Shown: positions 51,048 to 60,209 of the stretch, piece by piece | Position numbering within the stretch: the stretch's first letter is position 1 | How the letters are laid out: the number at the start of each line of letters is the position of its first letter | Source of the DNA: Tateyamaria sp947503385 | GTDB lineage: Bacteria > Pseudomonadota > Alphaproteobacteria > Rhodobacterales > Rhodobacteraceae | Assembly: GCF_051195235.1 (NCBI RefSeq) | Contig: NZ_JBNFZM010000002.1 | Location: forward strand, 620,001 to 684,000 | Direction: 5' to 3' | Length of the DNA: 64,000 bases | Made by a program: the position numbers and the translations under genes | The notes under the pieces: model-generated | What the model was told of the DNA's origin: nothing | The model's database searches: none | What the model saw: the letters and a program-made list of their open reading frames with translations, nothing else

Positions 51048-51982
51048 GTCCAGATCCCCCACGCGGCGGGTAACACAGCCTCGACCAGAATCGCGCCGAA
51101 ATGCAGAAACAGGTACAGCAGCGACAGCTTGAAGAACGACTTTTCGACCGCATAGCCGTCGGCCAATGCCGCGTCCTCGTCCCGGCGCCAGATATCATAG
51201 GCCCCTTTGAGGAACATGGCATTCAGCACCACTGCCACGACAAGGTAGACAGGCCCACCGATTGCGGTGAACGCCGTGCCAACAGCCAAAGCAACAAGCA
51301 AAACGGTATAGGCCAGAATGTGCACGCGGGTCGCGCGCCGCCCGTGCGTCACGGTCAGCATTGGCACGCCCGCGTCGTCGTAATCCGACTTCATGAACAA
51401 GGCCAGCGCCCAGAAATGCGGCGGCGTCCACATAAAGATCAGGGCAAACATCAACCACGCCTCGACCGACATGGATCCCGTGGCGATCACCCATCCGATC
51501 ACGGGCGGGAACGCACCTGCCGCCCCGCCGATCACGATGTTCTGCGGCGTCGAGCGTTTCAGCCACATGGAATAGACCACGGCGTAAAAGAAGATGGTGA
51601 AAGCCAGAAGCCCCGCCGCCAGCAGGTTTGCACTGAGCGCCAGCATCATCACGGACAGACCCGACAGGGCAATGCCCAATGCCTTGGCCTCATCCGCCGT
51701 GACTTTGCCGCCCGGAATCGGCCGCTTGGCCGTGCGCTTCATCACCGCGTCGATATCCGCGTCCCACCACATATTCAGCGCGCCCGAAGCCCCTGCCCCG
51801 ATGGCGACAAACAGAATCGATGCAAATGCGATGACCGGATTGACGGATACAGGGGCGGCCAGCAGACCGACCAGCGCCGTGAATACCACCAACGACATCA
51901 CGCGCGGCTTCATCAGGGCAAAATAATCGCCCAGGCTCGCTTCGGCCTCGTGCGGTTGGTCCTGATAGCTGACGTCTGTCAT
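51044..51982 (-). CDS. ctaB: Protoheme IX farnesyltransferase (heme O synthase)
   Basis: A 312-residue UbiA-type prenyltransferase with about nine helices. The first Asp motif reads NMWWDADIDAVMKRTAKRP near residue 98 and the second YDDAGVPMLTVTHGRRATR near 215. It attaches the farnesyl chain to heme b for heme o/a. The start at 51982 (MTDVSYQDQP) is the family form. It is linked to the small ORF by GTGA. Confidence 0.95.
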   Translation of the reverse strand: MTDVSYQDQPHEAEASLGDYFALMKPRVMSLVVFTALVGLLAAPVSVNPVIAFASILFVAIGAGASGALNMWWDADIDAVMKRTAKRPIPGGKVTADEAKALGIALSGLSVMMLALSANLLAAGLLAFTIFFYAVVYSMWLKRSTPQNIVIGGAAGAFPPVIGWVIATGSMSVEAWLMFALIFMWTPPHFWALALFMKSDYDDAGVPMLTVTHGRRATRVHILAYTVLLVALAVGTAFTAIGGPVYLVVAVVLNAMFLKGAYDIWRRDEDAALADGYAVEKSFFKLSLLYLFLHFGAILVEAVLPAAWGIWT

Positions 51983-52015
51983 CTGCGTCCCGATACTGAG
52001 TTGCGTGTGCGCAAA

Positions 52016-52034
52016 GCGGGGCACAGCGCCCCGC
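52016..52034 (-). terminator. Stem-loop between ctaC and ctaB
   Basis: On the minus strand GCGGGGC-(5)-GCCCCGC is a perfect 7-bp stem followed by TTTGC. It lies 9 bp after the ctaC stop. It probably attenuates transcription so that the structural subunit II is made in excess of the assembly enzymes. Confidence 0.65.
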
Positions 52035-52042
52035 CTGTTCGT

Positions 52043-52924
52043 TTAGTTCGAGGCGACGTTATAGGTCGCGGGTGTGCCGGCGAACTCCGCCTTGGCGCCT
52101 GCCAGCCATTCGGCATAGGCCTCTTCGCTGACCACTTTTACGGTGATCGGCATGTAGGCGTGCGCGATGCCGCACAATTCAGAGCACTGACCGAAGTAAA
52201 TGCCTTCTTTCTCTGCGGCGAACCACAATTCGGCCAGACGTCCCGGCACGGCATCCTGTTTCACGCCGAAGGCGGGGATGGTCCAGGCGTGGATCACGTC
52301 CGCGCCGGTCACCTGCATGACGATTGTCTTGCCCACAGGCACAACAACCGCGTTGTCCGTGGCCAAAAGGAAATCTTCACGGCTGTAGCCCGCATCCACA
52401 AGCTGCTGCTCGGTTTCGGGGGTCAGGGAGTTGTCGCCGCCGGTCGCGGGTGCGCCAATCATGTAGCTCTCGAACGCGAAACCTTCGTCCACGTATTCGT
52501 AACCCCAGAACCACTGGTAGCCGGTTGCCTTAATGGTGATGTCCGCTTCGGGGATTTCCTGCTGCTTGAACAGCACCGGCAACGAAAATGCGCCGATGAA
52601 CACAAGGATCACAATCGGGATCACCGTCCACGCAATTTCGATCGGAGTGTTGTGGGTAAAGCTGGCCGGTTCCGGGTTCCGCTTGCGGTTAAAGCGGATC
52701 ACAACCCACGCCATCAGGCCCACCACAAAGAGCGAGATGATGGTGATGATCACCAGCAACAGGCCATCGAGCGCTTGCAGGTCGCGGGCCAATTCGGTTG
52801 CAGCCGGCTGAAAGCCGATACCGCCGTCAATCGGACGACCGATCACCTCGAGGTTATCCTGAGCCGTGGCCGGGACTGCGGCAAACATGCCGAGAAGACC
52901 CGACATCGAGAAAAGCTTTTTCAT
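52043..52924 (-). CDS. ctaC: Cytochrome c oxidase subunit II
   Basis: A 293-residue exported COX2. It has a signal peptide (MKKLFSMSGLLGMFAAVPATA) and two helices, the second in PIEIAWTVIPIVILVFIGAFS. It has the aromatic electron-entry motif GYQWFWGYEY and the CuA site with VIHAWTIPAFG and CSELCGIAHAYMPI. All CuA ligands (two Cys, two His, Met, Glu) are present. The start at 52924 gives the signal peptide. It heads the leftward cox cluster. Confidence 0.96.
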   Translation of the reverse strand: MKKLFSMSGLLGMFAAVPATAQDNLEVIGRPIDGGIGFQPAATELARDLQALDGLLLVIITIISLFVVGLMAWVVIRFNRKRNPEPASFTHNTPIEIAWTVIPIVILVFIGAFSLPVLFKQQEIPEADITIKATGYQWFWGYEYVDEGFAFESYMIGAPATGGDNSLTPETEQQLVDAGYSREDFLLATDNAVVVPVGKTIVMQVTGADVIHAWTIPAFGVKQDAVPGRLAELWFAAEKEGIYFGQCSELCGIAHAYMPITVKVVSEEAYAEWLAGAKAEFAGTPATYNVASN

Positions 52925-53099
52925 CTGGTCGTCCTGATCTTGATGGAGCGCACTGTTGGTCGTCGAGGCCGCTTTGAATACGCCCCGTTGTATTGGGCGC
53001 ATTTACAATCATATCTTTGGCCCAAGATAAAGACGTCAGGCCCGCGTCAAACGGACGCTTCACCCATCGTCATCACCCTCACGACCATACGGAGATCGC

Positions 53100-54521
53100 A
53101 TGAGCGACACGCCATTTGCCCCACTTGACACCGAAATCGACCGCCAAACTGCACTGGCTGTTCTGCGCGACGCGACTGCGGGTGCCGATGATGGTGAGAT
53201 TTTCTTTGAGCGGCGGCGTTCGGAATCGCTGGTTTTTGACGATGGCCGTTTAAAAACGGCCAGCTATGACGCGGCCCAGGGCTTTGGATTGCGCGCGGTA
53301 CGGGGCGAGGTCGCGGGCTATGCGCATTCGACCGAGATCACCGAATCCGCGTTGCGCCGCGCGGCAGAGACCGCTCGTCTGGCCGTGGGCGACGGCGGCG
53401 GCACGCTGGCGGACGCCCCGCAAGCGACAAATACTGCGCTTTACACAGACCGTGATCCCATCGCTGGCGCCAGTTTTCCGGTCAAGGTCGATACGCTCAA
53501 GGACATCGACGCCTTTCTGCGCGATCTTGATTCGCGGGTGGTGCAGGTGTCCGCGTCCGTGGCCGCGTCCTTGCAGGAGATCGAGATTCTGCGCCCCGAA
53601 GGTCTATCGGTGCGCGATGCGCGCCCCATGACCCGGCTCAACGTGTCGGTCATCGTTGAACATGCCGGCCGTCGCGAGAGCGGCAGTGCGGGCGGCGGTG
53701 GGCGCGTGGGCCTCGATGGGCTGATCGACCGCGCCGATTGGGAGGCCAAGGCGCGCGAGGCGCTGCGCATTGCACTTGTGAACCTCGACGCTGTGCCCGC
53801 CCCGGCAGGCGTCATGGATGTGGTCCTTGGCCCCGGCTGGCCGGGCATCCTGCTGCACGAGGCAATTGGTCATGGCCTAGAGGGGGATTTCAACCGCAAG
53901 GGCAGCTCGGCTTTTGCAGGGCTGATGGGCCAGCGTATTGCTGCGCCGGGCGTGACCGTGCTGGACGATGGCACGATCCCGGACCGGCGCGGGTCAATCA
54001 GCGTCGATGATGAGGGCACAGCTTCGGGCAAGAACACTCTGATCGAGGATGGCATCCTCGTTGGCTACATGCAGGACCGTCAGAACGCGCGGCTGATGGG
54101 CTTGAACGCCACGGGCAACGGGCGGCGGCAAAGCTATGCGCACGCGCCGATGCCACGTATGACCAACACGTATATGCTGGGCGGCGACACCGCGCCCGGC
54201 GATATTGTGGCCGACCTGAAGGACGGGATTTACGCCGTGGGCTTTGGCGGCGGACAGGTCGATATCACCAATGGCAAATTCGTGTTTTCGTGCACCGAAG
54301 CCTACCGGGTCGAAAACGGCGTTGTCGGCGCACCGGTCAAGGGGGCCACGCTGATTGGCGACGGTGCCACCGCGCTCAAGCATATCCGCGGCATCGGAAA
54401 CGACATGGCACTGGACCCCGGCATGGGCAATTGTGGCAAGGCCGGTCAATGGGTGCCAGTTGGTGTTGGTCAGCCCACCTTGATGATCGGCGGGCTGACT
54501 GTCGGGGGCTCTGCCACCTGA
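53100..54521 (+). CDS. tldD: Metalloprotease TldD
   Basis: A 473-residue TldD with the HExxxH zinc motif in ILLHEAIGHGLEGDF near residue 252. Other conserved blocks are ASGKNTLIEDGILVGYMQDR near 310 and FVFSCTEAYRVENG near 395. With TldE it degrades unfolded peptides and processes antitoxins or ribosomal peptides. TldE is not in this window. It is divergent from ctaC with 175 bp between starts. Confidence 0.95.
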   Translation: MSDTPFAPLDTEIDRQTALAVLRDATAGADDGEIFFERRRSESLVFDDGRLKTASYDAAQGFGLRAVRGEVAGYAHSTEITESALRRAAETARLAVGDGGGTLADAPQATNTALYTDRDPIAGASFPVKVDTLKDIDAFLRDLDSRVVQVSASVAASLQEIEILRPEGLSVRDARPMTRLNVSVIVEHAGRRESGSAGGGGRVGLDGLIDRADWEAKAREALRIALVNLDAVPAPAGVMDVVLGPGWPGILLHEAIGHGLEGDFNRKGSSAFAGLMGQRIAAPGVTVLDDGTIPDRRGSISVDDEGTASGKNTLIEDGILVGYMQDRQNARLMGLNATGNGRRQSYAHAPMPRMTNTYMLGGDTAPGDIVADLKDGIYAVGFGGGQVDITNGKFVFSCTEAYRVENGVVGAPVKGATLIGDGATALKHIRGIGNDMALDPGMGNCGKAGQWVPVGVGQPTLMIGGLTVGGSAT

Positions 54522-54751
54522 TTCCCGGCATCCGCCCCATGATCTGGCGCAGGCACCGCGACAGCCTCGCTATTTCTGGGGAGGTGCGCGTGAGGTGCCT
54601 GCCGCGGGTCCATGCGGTGGCGTTTAGCGTGGATAAGAATTTCCCTGTTAAATCAACCGTAGGATGCGCTTTGCCAAATTGAATCGCCCGTGTTCACTGG
54701 TTGTTAACCTTGCCGAATCTACAACAAGGACAGCAACGGACGGAGCAACGG

Positions 54752-55903
54752 ATGACTGAAAAGGATACCCATCCTTCTTCCACTCACCCCCCACTCCCAC
54801 CCACCTCGGAAGACGACCAGTTTAACCGTCTCCGTCTGTTGCGCTCACGCCGGGTTGGCATTTCGACGTATCAACGTCTGCTGATTGAACACGGCACCGC
54901 GCAAAATGCGCTGGCCGCGCTACCTGAGGTAGCGCGCGCCGCCGGCGTTTCGAAATACGAAATCTGTCCCGAAGGCGTTGTGGTTGCGGAAATGCGCGCG
55001 GCGCAACGCGCCGGTGCCACGCTGGTCGCGCAAGGGTCCAAAGCCTATCCCGCAGCGCTTGCAGCACTATCCGACGCGCCCCCCTTTCTCTGGGCACTGG
55101 GCGATACCACGTTGCTCAGTCGTCCGGCCATCGCAATGGTTGGCGCACGCAATGCGTCCTCGCTGGGCACCCGCATGGCCCGCGCCCTTGCCCGCGAATT
55201 GGGCGAAGCGGGGTACGTTATCACTTCAGGTCTGGCCCGCGGCATTGACGCGGCAGCGCACCTGGCCGCGCTCGACACCGGCACCATTGCGGTGCAGGCG
55301 GGTGGCGTCGATGTGATTTACCCGGCGGAAAATACCGGCCTTGCCCACGATATCGCGGCGCAGGGATTGCGGTTGAGCGAGCAGCCTATGGGCCTGCAAC
55401 CCATGGCGCGGCACTTCCCGGCGCGCAATCGCATCATCTCGGGCCTGTCATACGCCACAGTTGTGGTAGAGGCCGCGGCAAAATCCGGCAGCCTCATCAC
55501 GGCGCGCGACGCACTCGATATCGGGCGCGATGTTCTGGCGGTGCCGGGGCATCCGATGGATGCACGCGCGTCGGGCTGTAATATGCTGATCCGCGACGGG
55601 GCGACGCTGGTGCGCAATGCCGCCGATGTGCTGGAAGCGCTGGCGCCCATTGCCCCACAAACCGAACCGGAATTACCTTTGGAACCCCCAGCCACGCCGC
55701 CCAAGGACCGCCGCAGCCTCACAGAAACCGCAGCCCTCCACCAGATGATCCTTGACCGGTTGGGCCCCGCGCCGCTGGCCGAGGACCAGTTGATCCGTGA
55801 CTTGGGCACTGGTGCCGAAAAAGTCGCGCCCGCATTGCTCGATCTTGAGCTCGAAGGGGTGATCGACCGCGCCCCGGGCGGCCTGCTCAGCCGCGCCAGT
55901 TAA
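54752..55903 (+). CDS. dprA: DNA-processing protein DprA
   Basis: A 383-residue DprA. An N-terminal SAM-like region (RLLRSRRVGISTYQRLL near residue 30) precedes the Rossmann core with VGARNASSLGTRMARALARE near 130 and ITSGLARGIDAAAH near 158. It also has FPARNRIISGLSYATVVVEA near 228 and a C-terminal winged helix. It loads RecA on incoming single-stranded DNA in natural transformation and gene-transfer-agent uptake. The start at 54752 has GGAG 7 bases upstream. A Pro/Ser-rich N-terminal tail of about 20 residues is an extra. Confidence 0.93.
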   Translation: MTEKDTHPSSTHPPLPPTSEDDQFNRLRLLRSRRVGISTYQRLLIEHGTAQNALAALPEVARAAGVSKYEICPEGVVVAEMRAAQRAGATLVAQGSKAYPAALAALSDAPPFLWALGDTTLLSRPAIAMVGARNASSLGTRMARALARELGEAGYVITSGLARGIDAAAHLAALDTGTIAVQAGGVDVIYPAENTGLAHDIAAQGLRLSEQPMGLQPMARHFPARNRIISGLSYATVVVEAAAKSGSLITARDALDIGRDVLAVPGHPMDARASGCNMLIRDGATLVRNAADVLEALAPIAPQTEPELPLEPPATPPKDRRSLTETAALHQMILDRLGPAPLAEDQLIRDLGTGAEKVAPALLDLELEGVIDRAPGGLLSRAS

Positions 55904-55999
55904 GCGCATCAGTCGCAGCTTCGGTTGACAATCCGGACTTGCACCCCACATCTTGCGCCGCCATAGAGCTCACAGATTTTGCCGAGGTGCACCCAATAA

Positions 56000-58576
56000 A
56001 TGCCAGTTGTCGTTGTCGAATCCCCAGCCAAAGCAAAGACCATCAACAAGTATCTGGGTGACAACTATACCGTTCTGGCCAGCTACGGGCATGTGCGCGA
56101 CTTGCCGCCCAAGGACGGATCGGTCGATCCCGACAACGAATTCGACATGTTGTGGGAGGTGGCCAGCGACAGCAAGAAACACGTCAAAGCCATCGCTGAC
56201 GCACTCAAGGATGACAACGCGCTGATCCTCGCCACGGACCCTGACCGTGAGGGCGAGGCGATCAGTTGGCACCTGCAAGAGGCGCTGACCAAGCGCAAGT
56301 CGATCAAGAAAGACACCGACGTCAAGCGCGTCACCTTCAACGCGATCACCAAGGCGGCGGTGACGGAGGCTATGCAGAACGCGCGACAAGTCGACATGCC
56401 GCTGGTTGAGGCCTATCTGGCGCGCCGCGCGCTGGACTACCTCGTCGGCTTCAACCTGTCGCCGGTGCTGTGGCGCAAGCTGCCGGGCGCAAAGTCCGCA
56501 GGCCGCGTGCAATCGGTCTGCCTGCGCATCCTCACCGAGCGCGAGATGGAAATCGAAGCCTTCCGCGCCCGCGAATACTGGTCGGTCAAGGCCATCCTCG
56601 CCTCGCCCCGCGGTCAGGAATACGAAGCACGTCTGACCAATCTGGCGGGCAAGAAGCTCGACAAATATGATCTAGAAAACCAGACACAGGCGGAAATGGC
56701 CGTGCAGGCCATCACCAGTCGTGATCTGAAGGTCCAGTCGGTCGAGGCGAAACCCGCCTCGCGCAATCCGTCCGCGCCCTTTATGACCTCGACCCTGCAA
56801 CAAGAGGCCAGCCGCAAATTCGGCATGGGCGCGCGGCAGTGTATGTCCAGCGCACAGCGTCTCTATGAGGCGGGCTATATTACATATATGCGGACCGATG
56901 GCATCGACATGGCACCCGAAGCGGTGACCATGGCGCGCGACGCGATCAAGGATCGGTATGGCGCGGAATACGTCCCCGCACAGCCGCGCATGTACAAGAA
57001 CAAGGCCAAAAACGCGCAAGAAGCGCACGAATGCATCCGCCCCACGGACATGGCGCGCGACGCAGCCTCCCTCAAGATCACCGATGACGATCAGCGCAAA
57101 CTATATGACCTAATCTGGAAACGGACGCTGGCCTGCCAGATGGAAGGCGCGCGGCTTGAACGCACCACGGTCGAGATCGGCAGCGATGACGGACAGGTCG
57201 GCCTGCGCGCCACCGGTCAGGTCATCTTGTTCGACGGCTTCCTGCGGGTCTACGAAGAGGGTCGCGACGACGAGGTCGTGGATGACGACGACAAGCGCCT
57301 GCCGCAACTGAGCGAAGGCGAAAAGGCCGACAAACGCTCGGTCACGCCCGACCAGCATTTCACCCAGCCCCCGCCCCGCTACACCGAGGCCACGCTGGTC
57401 AAACGGATGGAAGAACTGGGCATTGGCCGCCCCTCGACCTATGCCAGCATCGTCACGACGATTCAGGATCGTGGCTATGTCCGCAAGGACAAGAACCGGC
57501 TGATCCCCGAAGACAAGGGGCGGCTGGTGATCGCGTTCCTTGAAAACTATTTCCGCAAATATGTGGGCTACAACTTTACCGCCAGCCTCGAAGAAGAGTT
57601 GGATGACGTCAGCGCGGGAGACCGCAATTACAAGGACGTTTTGGGCCGGTTCTGGGCGGATTTCTCTGCCGCAATCGCGGAAACCTCCGAATTGCGCATC
57701 ACCGAAGTGCTGGAAAAGATCAACGAGGTGTTGGCACCGCACCTGTTCCCGCCGCTTGAGGATGGGGGCGATCCGCGCCTGTGTCCGAACTGCGGTGCGG
57801 GGCGTCTGTCGATGCGCACGGCGCGCTCGGGCGGTGCCTTCATCGGCTGCTCGAACTACCCGGAATGCCGCTACACGCGCCCCTTCGGTCCACCAGATCC
57901 CGAGGCCGAGGCCAGTGCCATTCCGCCCGAAGGCAAGTTGCTGGGCGAGGACCACGGCGACGAAATTCGTGTGTTCAAGGGCCGGTTCGGCCCATATGTG
58001 CAGCGCGGCGCTGTGACCGAAGACAACAAAAAGCCCCCACGCCAGTCGATCCCCAAGGATTGGGCCCCAGAAGAGCTGGAACTGGACCGTGCCGTGATGC
58101 TGCTGTCCCTGCCCCGTGAAATCGGACCCCATCCCGAGGACGGGATCATGGTCTGGGCCAATATCGGGCGCTACGGGCCGTATATCAAACACGCCGAAAG
58201 CACGTCTGACCGGGGCGGCACCAACGCCAACCTCGAAGGCATCGACGAGGTGTGGACCGTGGGCATGAACCGCGCCGTACAGCTTTTGGCCGAGAAACTC
58301 GCCAGCCGCGGGGGACGCGGGGCGGCGGCCAAACCGCTGCATGAGCTGGGCGAACACCCTGATGAGGGTGGTCCGGTGGCCGTGATGAAGGGCAAATACG
58401 GGCCATACGTCAAATGGGGCAAGGTCAATGCCACGATCCCCAAGGGCACCGAGCCCGAGGATGTCACCATGGACATGGCAGTGCAGCTGATTGCGGAAAA
58501 GGCACCCAAGAAAAAGGCCACGCGCAAGAAAGCAGCCCCAAAGAAGAAACCGGCGGCCAAGAAAAAGTCAGCCTGA
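56000..58576 (+). CDS. topA: DNA topoisomerase I
   Basis: An 858-residue type IA topoisomerase. The Toprim domain begins VVVVESPAKAKTINKYLG and contains TDPDREGEAISWHL near residue 80. The catalytic Tyr is Y296 in AGYITYMRTDGIDM. A single zinc ribbon CPNCGAGRLSMRTARSGG ... C-x(4)-C is near 594-622. Three C-terminal repeats of the form GxxGPYVxxG and a lysine-rich tail (KKKATRKKAAPKKK) end the protein, as in other alphaproteobacterial TopA. It relaxes negative supercoils. Its last 9 bp overlap the convergent marR gene. Confidence 0.97.
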   Translation: MPVVVVESPAKAKTINKYLGDNYTVLASYGHVRDLPPKDGSVDPDNEFDMLWEVASDSKKHVKAIADALKDDNALILATDPDREGEAISWHLQEALTKRKSIKKDTDVKRVTFNAITKAAVTEAMQNARQVDMPLVEAYLARRALDYLVGFNLSPVLWRKLPGAKSAGRVQSVCLRILTEREMEIEAFRAREYWSVKAILASPRGQEYEARLTNLAGKKLDKYDLENQTQAEMAVQAITSRDLKVQSVEAKPASRNPSAPFMTSTLQQEASRKFGMGARQCMSSAQRLYEAGYITYMRTDGIDMAPEAVTMARDAIKDRYGAEYVPAQPRMYKNKAKNAQEAHECIRPTDMARDAASLKITDDDQRKLYDLIWKRTLACQMEGARLERTTVEIGSDDGQVGLRATGQVILFDGFLRVYEEGRDDEVVDDDDKRLPQLSEGEKADKRSVTPDQHFTQPPPRYTEATLVKRMEELGIGRPSTYASIVTTIQDRGYVRKDKNRLIPEDKGRLVIAFLENYFRKYVGYNFTASLEEELDDVSAGDRNYKDVLGRFWADFSAAIAETSELRITEVLEKINEVLAPHLFPPLEDGGDPRLCPNCGAGRLSMRTARSGGAFIGCSNYPECRYTRPFGPPDPEAEASAIPPEGKLLGEDHGDEIRVFKGRFGPYVQRGAVTEDNKKPPRQSIPKDWAPEELELDRAVMLLSLPREIGPHPEDGIMVWANIGRYGPYIKHAESTSDRGGTNANLEGIDEVWTVGMNRAVQLLAEKLASRGGRGAAAKPLHELGEHPDEGGPVAVMKGKYGPYVKWGKVNATIPKGTEPEDVTMDMAVQLIAEKAPKKKATRKKAAPKKKPAAKKKSA

Positions 58577-59029
58577 CGCGGAGCCTTCCAGCGCTTCGAC
58601 CTTGGCCACGACCTTGCCCAGCAAGGCCAGCATCTGATCCTGTTCACGCGCGCTGAGCGCCGACAGGAACAGTCCCATATTGCGCAGATCCTGATGAAAG
58701 ATCGTATCAGCGATCTGCTGACCTTCGTCCGTCAGATACAGTGCATATGCCCGGCGGTCATCTTCGCACTGGCGTCGCTGGATCAGCCCGCGTGACATCA
58801 GCCGTGATATGACGCTGCTTGCCGTGGTGGGGGCGATGCCCAGAGATGCCACCACCGTGCCTGCGCGCACACCCGGCGTGTTGCGCACCATGCCGAGGGT
58901 GTGGAAATCCAACGGATTGAATTTGATCACGTGCTGATGCTCAGGCGGCGTGCGTTCGCTGATCAGCATCACGCGCATCAGCGTTTTCACTTGGTCCAGC
59001 AACTGTTGTTCCTTGGTCATACCAGACAT
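58568..59029 (-). CDS. MarR-family transcriptional regulator
   Basis: A 153-residue MarR protein with a winged helix-turn-helix (FHTLGMVRNTPGVRAGTVVASL ... TTASSVISRLMSRGLIQRRQ) at about residues 43-85. The wing contains CEDDRRAYALYLTDEGQQ. It ends with a dimerisation helix. It is divergent from the 61-residue exported-peptide gene with dyad DNA between them, so it probably represses that gene and itself. The ligand is unknown. Confidence 0.9.
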   Translation of the reverse strand: MSGMTKEQQLLDQVKTLMRVMLISERTPPEHQHVIKFNPLDFHTLGMVRNTPGVRAGTVVASLGIAPTTASSVISRLMSRGLIQRRQCEDDRRAYALYLTDEGQQIADTIFHQDLRNMGLFLSALSAREQDQMLALLGKVVAKVEALEGSASG

Positions 59030-59078
59030 TCGCCCAGCGCACTTGAACGTGCAAGCAGACTTCCTAAATGTACGATAA

Positions 59079-59096
59079 TCGCATCAAATATTGCGA
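59079..59096. promoter_or_regulatory. Candidate MarR operator
   Basis: TCGCA-(8)-TGCGA is a perfect 5-bp dyad in the 91-bp spacer between marR and the small exported-peptide gene. A partly repeated ATCGCATC(A/G)AA follows at 59099-59110. This is the usual size and AT-rich centre of MarR sites. Confidence 0.55.
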
Positions 59097-59120
59097 ATAT
59101 CGCATCGAAAGGAGACCGAA

Positions 59121-59306
59121 ATGAAAACTGTCCTGATCACCTCCGCCACCGCCCTCACCATCGCGTTGACCGCGGCTGCGTCCGTGTCTGCGGGCATTCC
59201 GAACCCTGCGCCGACTACCATCGACTTCCCGACCGATTTTGACGGCTTCATGGGGGACAAGGCGAAAAAGACCGCCACCAAATCCGTCTTGACCAAATCG
59301 GAATAA
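59121..59306 (+). CDS. Small exported peptide (61 residues), unknown function
   Basis: A 61-residue protein with AGGAG ribosome site and a clear signal peptide MKTVLITSATALTIALTAAA ending at an AxA site near SVSA-GIPNP. The mature part of about 37 residues is Pro/Asp/Lys rich (TTIDFPTDFDGFMGDKAKK) with no Cys. I do not recognise it. Its divergent pairing with marR and the dyad between them suggest it is inducible. Confidence 0.75.
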   Translation: MKTVLITSATALTIALTAAASVSAGIPNPAPTTIDFPTDFDGFMGDKAKKTATKSVLTKSE

Positions 59307-59470
59307 CACCCGTCCGGGGGTGTGCGGGCCGATCCCGCACATCCCACCTCACAGCGCTTTGCACTATATTTCACAGGGATGCGGACAACCGCACAGCGCA
59401 CCCCGAACAAACGCCATCGCGTTGACTTTACCTCTGTATACAGTCACATACTGGCCCCAAGACACGGCAA

Positions 59471-59490
59471 CCCGCGCCAGCGGGCTTTTT
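59471..59490 (+). terminator. Terminator-like hairpin in the scoA leader
   Basis: CCCGC-GCCA-GCGGG-CTTTTT: a 5-bp GC stem, 4-base loop and a T-run, 11 bp before the scoA start codon. A weak -35-like TTGACT lies at 59422. If transcription starts near there, the hairpin would be inside the leader and could act as an attenuator. Otherwise it ends the small-peptide message. Confidence 0.6.
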
Positions 59491-59500
59491 GGGGGTGCGC

Positions 59501-60196
59501 ATGAAAAAAGTATACGGTTCCGCGGCAGAAGCGCTGGATGGATTGCTGTTCGACGGCATGTTCATTGCGGCGGGCGGCTTTGGTCTGTGCGGCATTCCCG
59601 AATTGCTGCTGGATGCAATCAAAGATGCCGGCACCAAGGACCTGACCTTTGCGTCGAACAACGCAGGCGTCGATGATTTCGGCATCGGCATCCTGCTTCA
59701 GACACGCCAAGTGAAAAAGATGATCTCGTCTTATGTGGGCGAGAACGCGGAATTCATGCGCCAGTATCTTAGCGGTGAGCTTGAACTGGAGTTCAATCCC
59801 CAAGGTACGCTGGCCGAACGGATGCGCGCAGGCGGCTGTGGTATCCCCGGCTTTTACACCAAGACCGGCGTTGGCACAGTGATTGCCGAAGGCAAGGACC
59901 ACCGCGACTTCAACGGCGAGACCTACATCATGGAAGAGGGCCTTTTTGCAGACCTGTCCATCGTCAAGGCGTGGAAGGCCGACGAGACGGGAAATCTGGT
60001 CTTTCGCAAGACCGCCCGAAACTTTAACCCGCCTGCCGCGATGTGTGGTAAGGTCTGTGTGGTCGAGGTCGAAGAGATCGTCCCAACGGGTAGCCTTGAC
60101 CCCGATCTGATCCATCTGCCGGGCATTTATGTCCACCGCCTGATTCAGGGCGAACACGAAAAACGTATCGAACAACGCACCACCCGCGCCGCGTAA
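59501..60196 (+). CDS. scoA: 3-oxoacid CoA-transferase subunit A
   Basis: A 231-residue subunit A. It has MKKVYGSAAEALDGL, the family block FIAAGGFGLCGIPELLLDAI near residue 24, NNAGVDDFGIGILL near 55 and GGCGIPGFYTKTGVGT near 115. It transfers CoA between succinyl-CoA and acetoacetate or another 3-oxoacid in ketone-body/fatty-acid use. The catalytic Glu lies in subunit B. Subunit B is not next to it: a LOV histidine-kinase gene lies between, 13 bp downstream. The start at 59501 fits family form. Confidence 0.93.
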   Translation: MKKVYGSAAEALDGLLFDGMFIAAGGFGLCGIPELLLDAIKDAGTKDLTFASNNAGVDDFGIGILLQTRQVKKMISSYVGENAEFMRQYLSGELELEFNPQGTLAERMRAGGCGIPGFYTKTGVGTVIAEGKDHRDFNGETYIMEEGLFADLSIVKAWKADETGNLVFRKTARNFNPPAAMCGKVCVVEVEEIVPTGSLDPDLIHLPGIYVHRLIQGEHEKRIEQRTTRAA

Positions 60197-60209
60197 GAGG
60201 AGCCTGAAC

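Noticed and set aside
51101..53128. 675-codon open frame antisense to ctaB and ctaC
   Set aside because: It is a shadow of conserved cox genes, with His/Arg/Gln-rich low-complexity translation.
54522..54751. Small gene at 54540 between tldD and dprA
   Set aside because: A 46-codon frame exists but has no ribosome site or family resemblance. Leader sequence of dprA is the simpler view.
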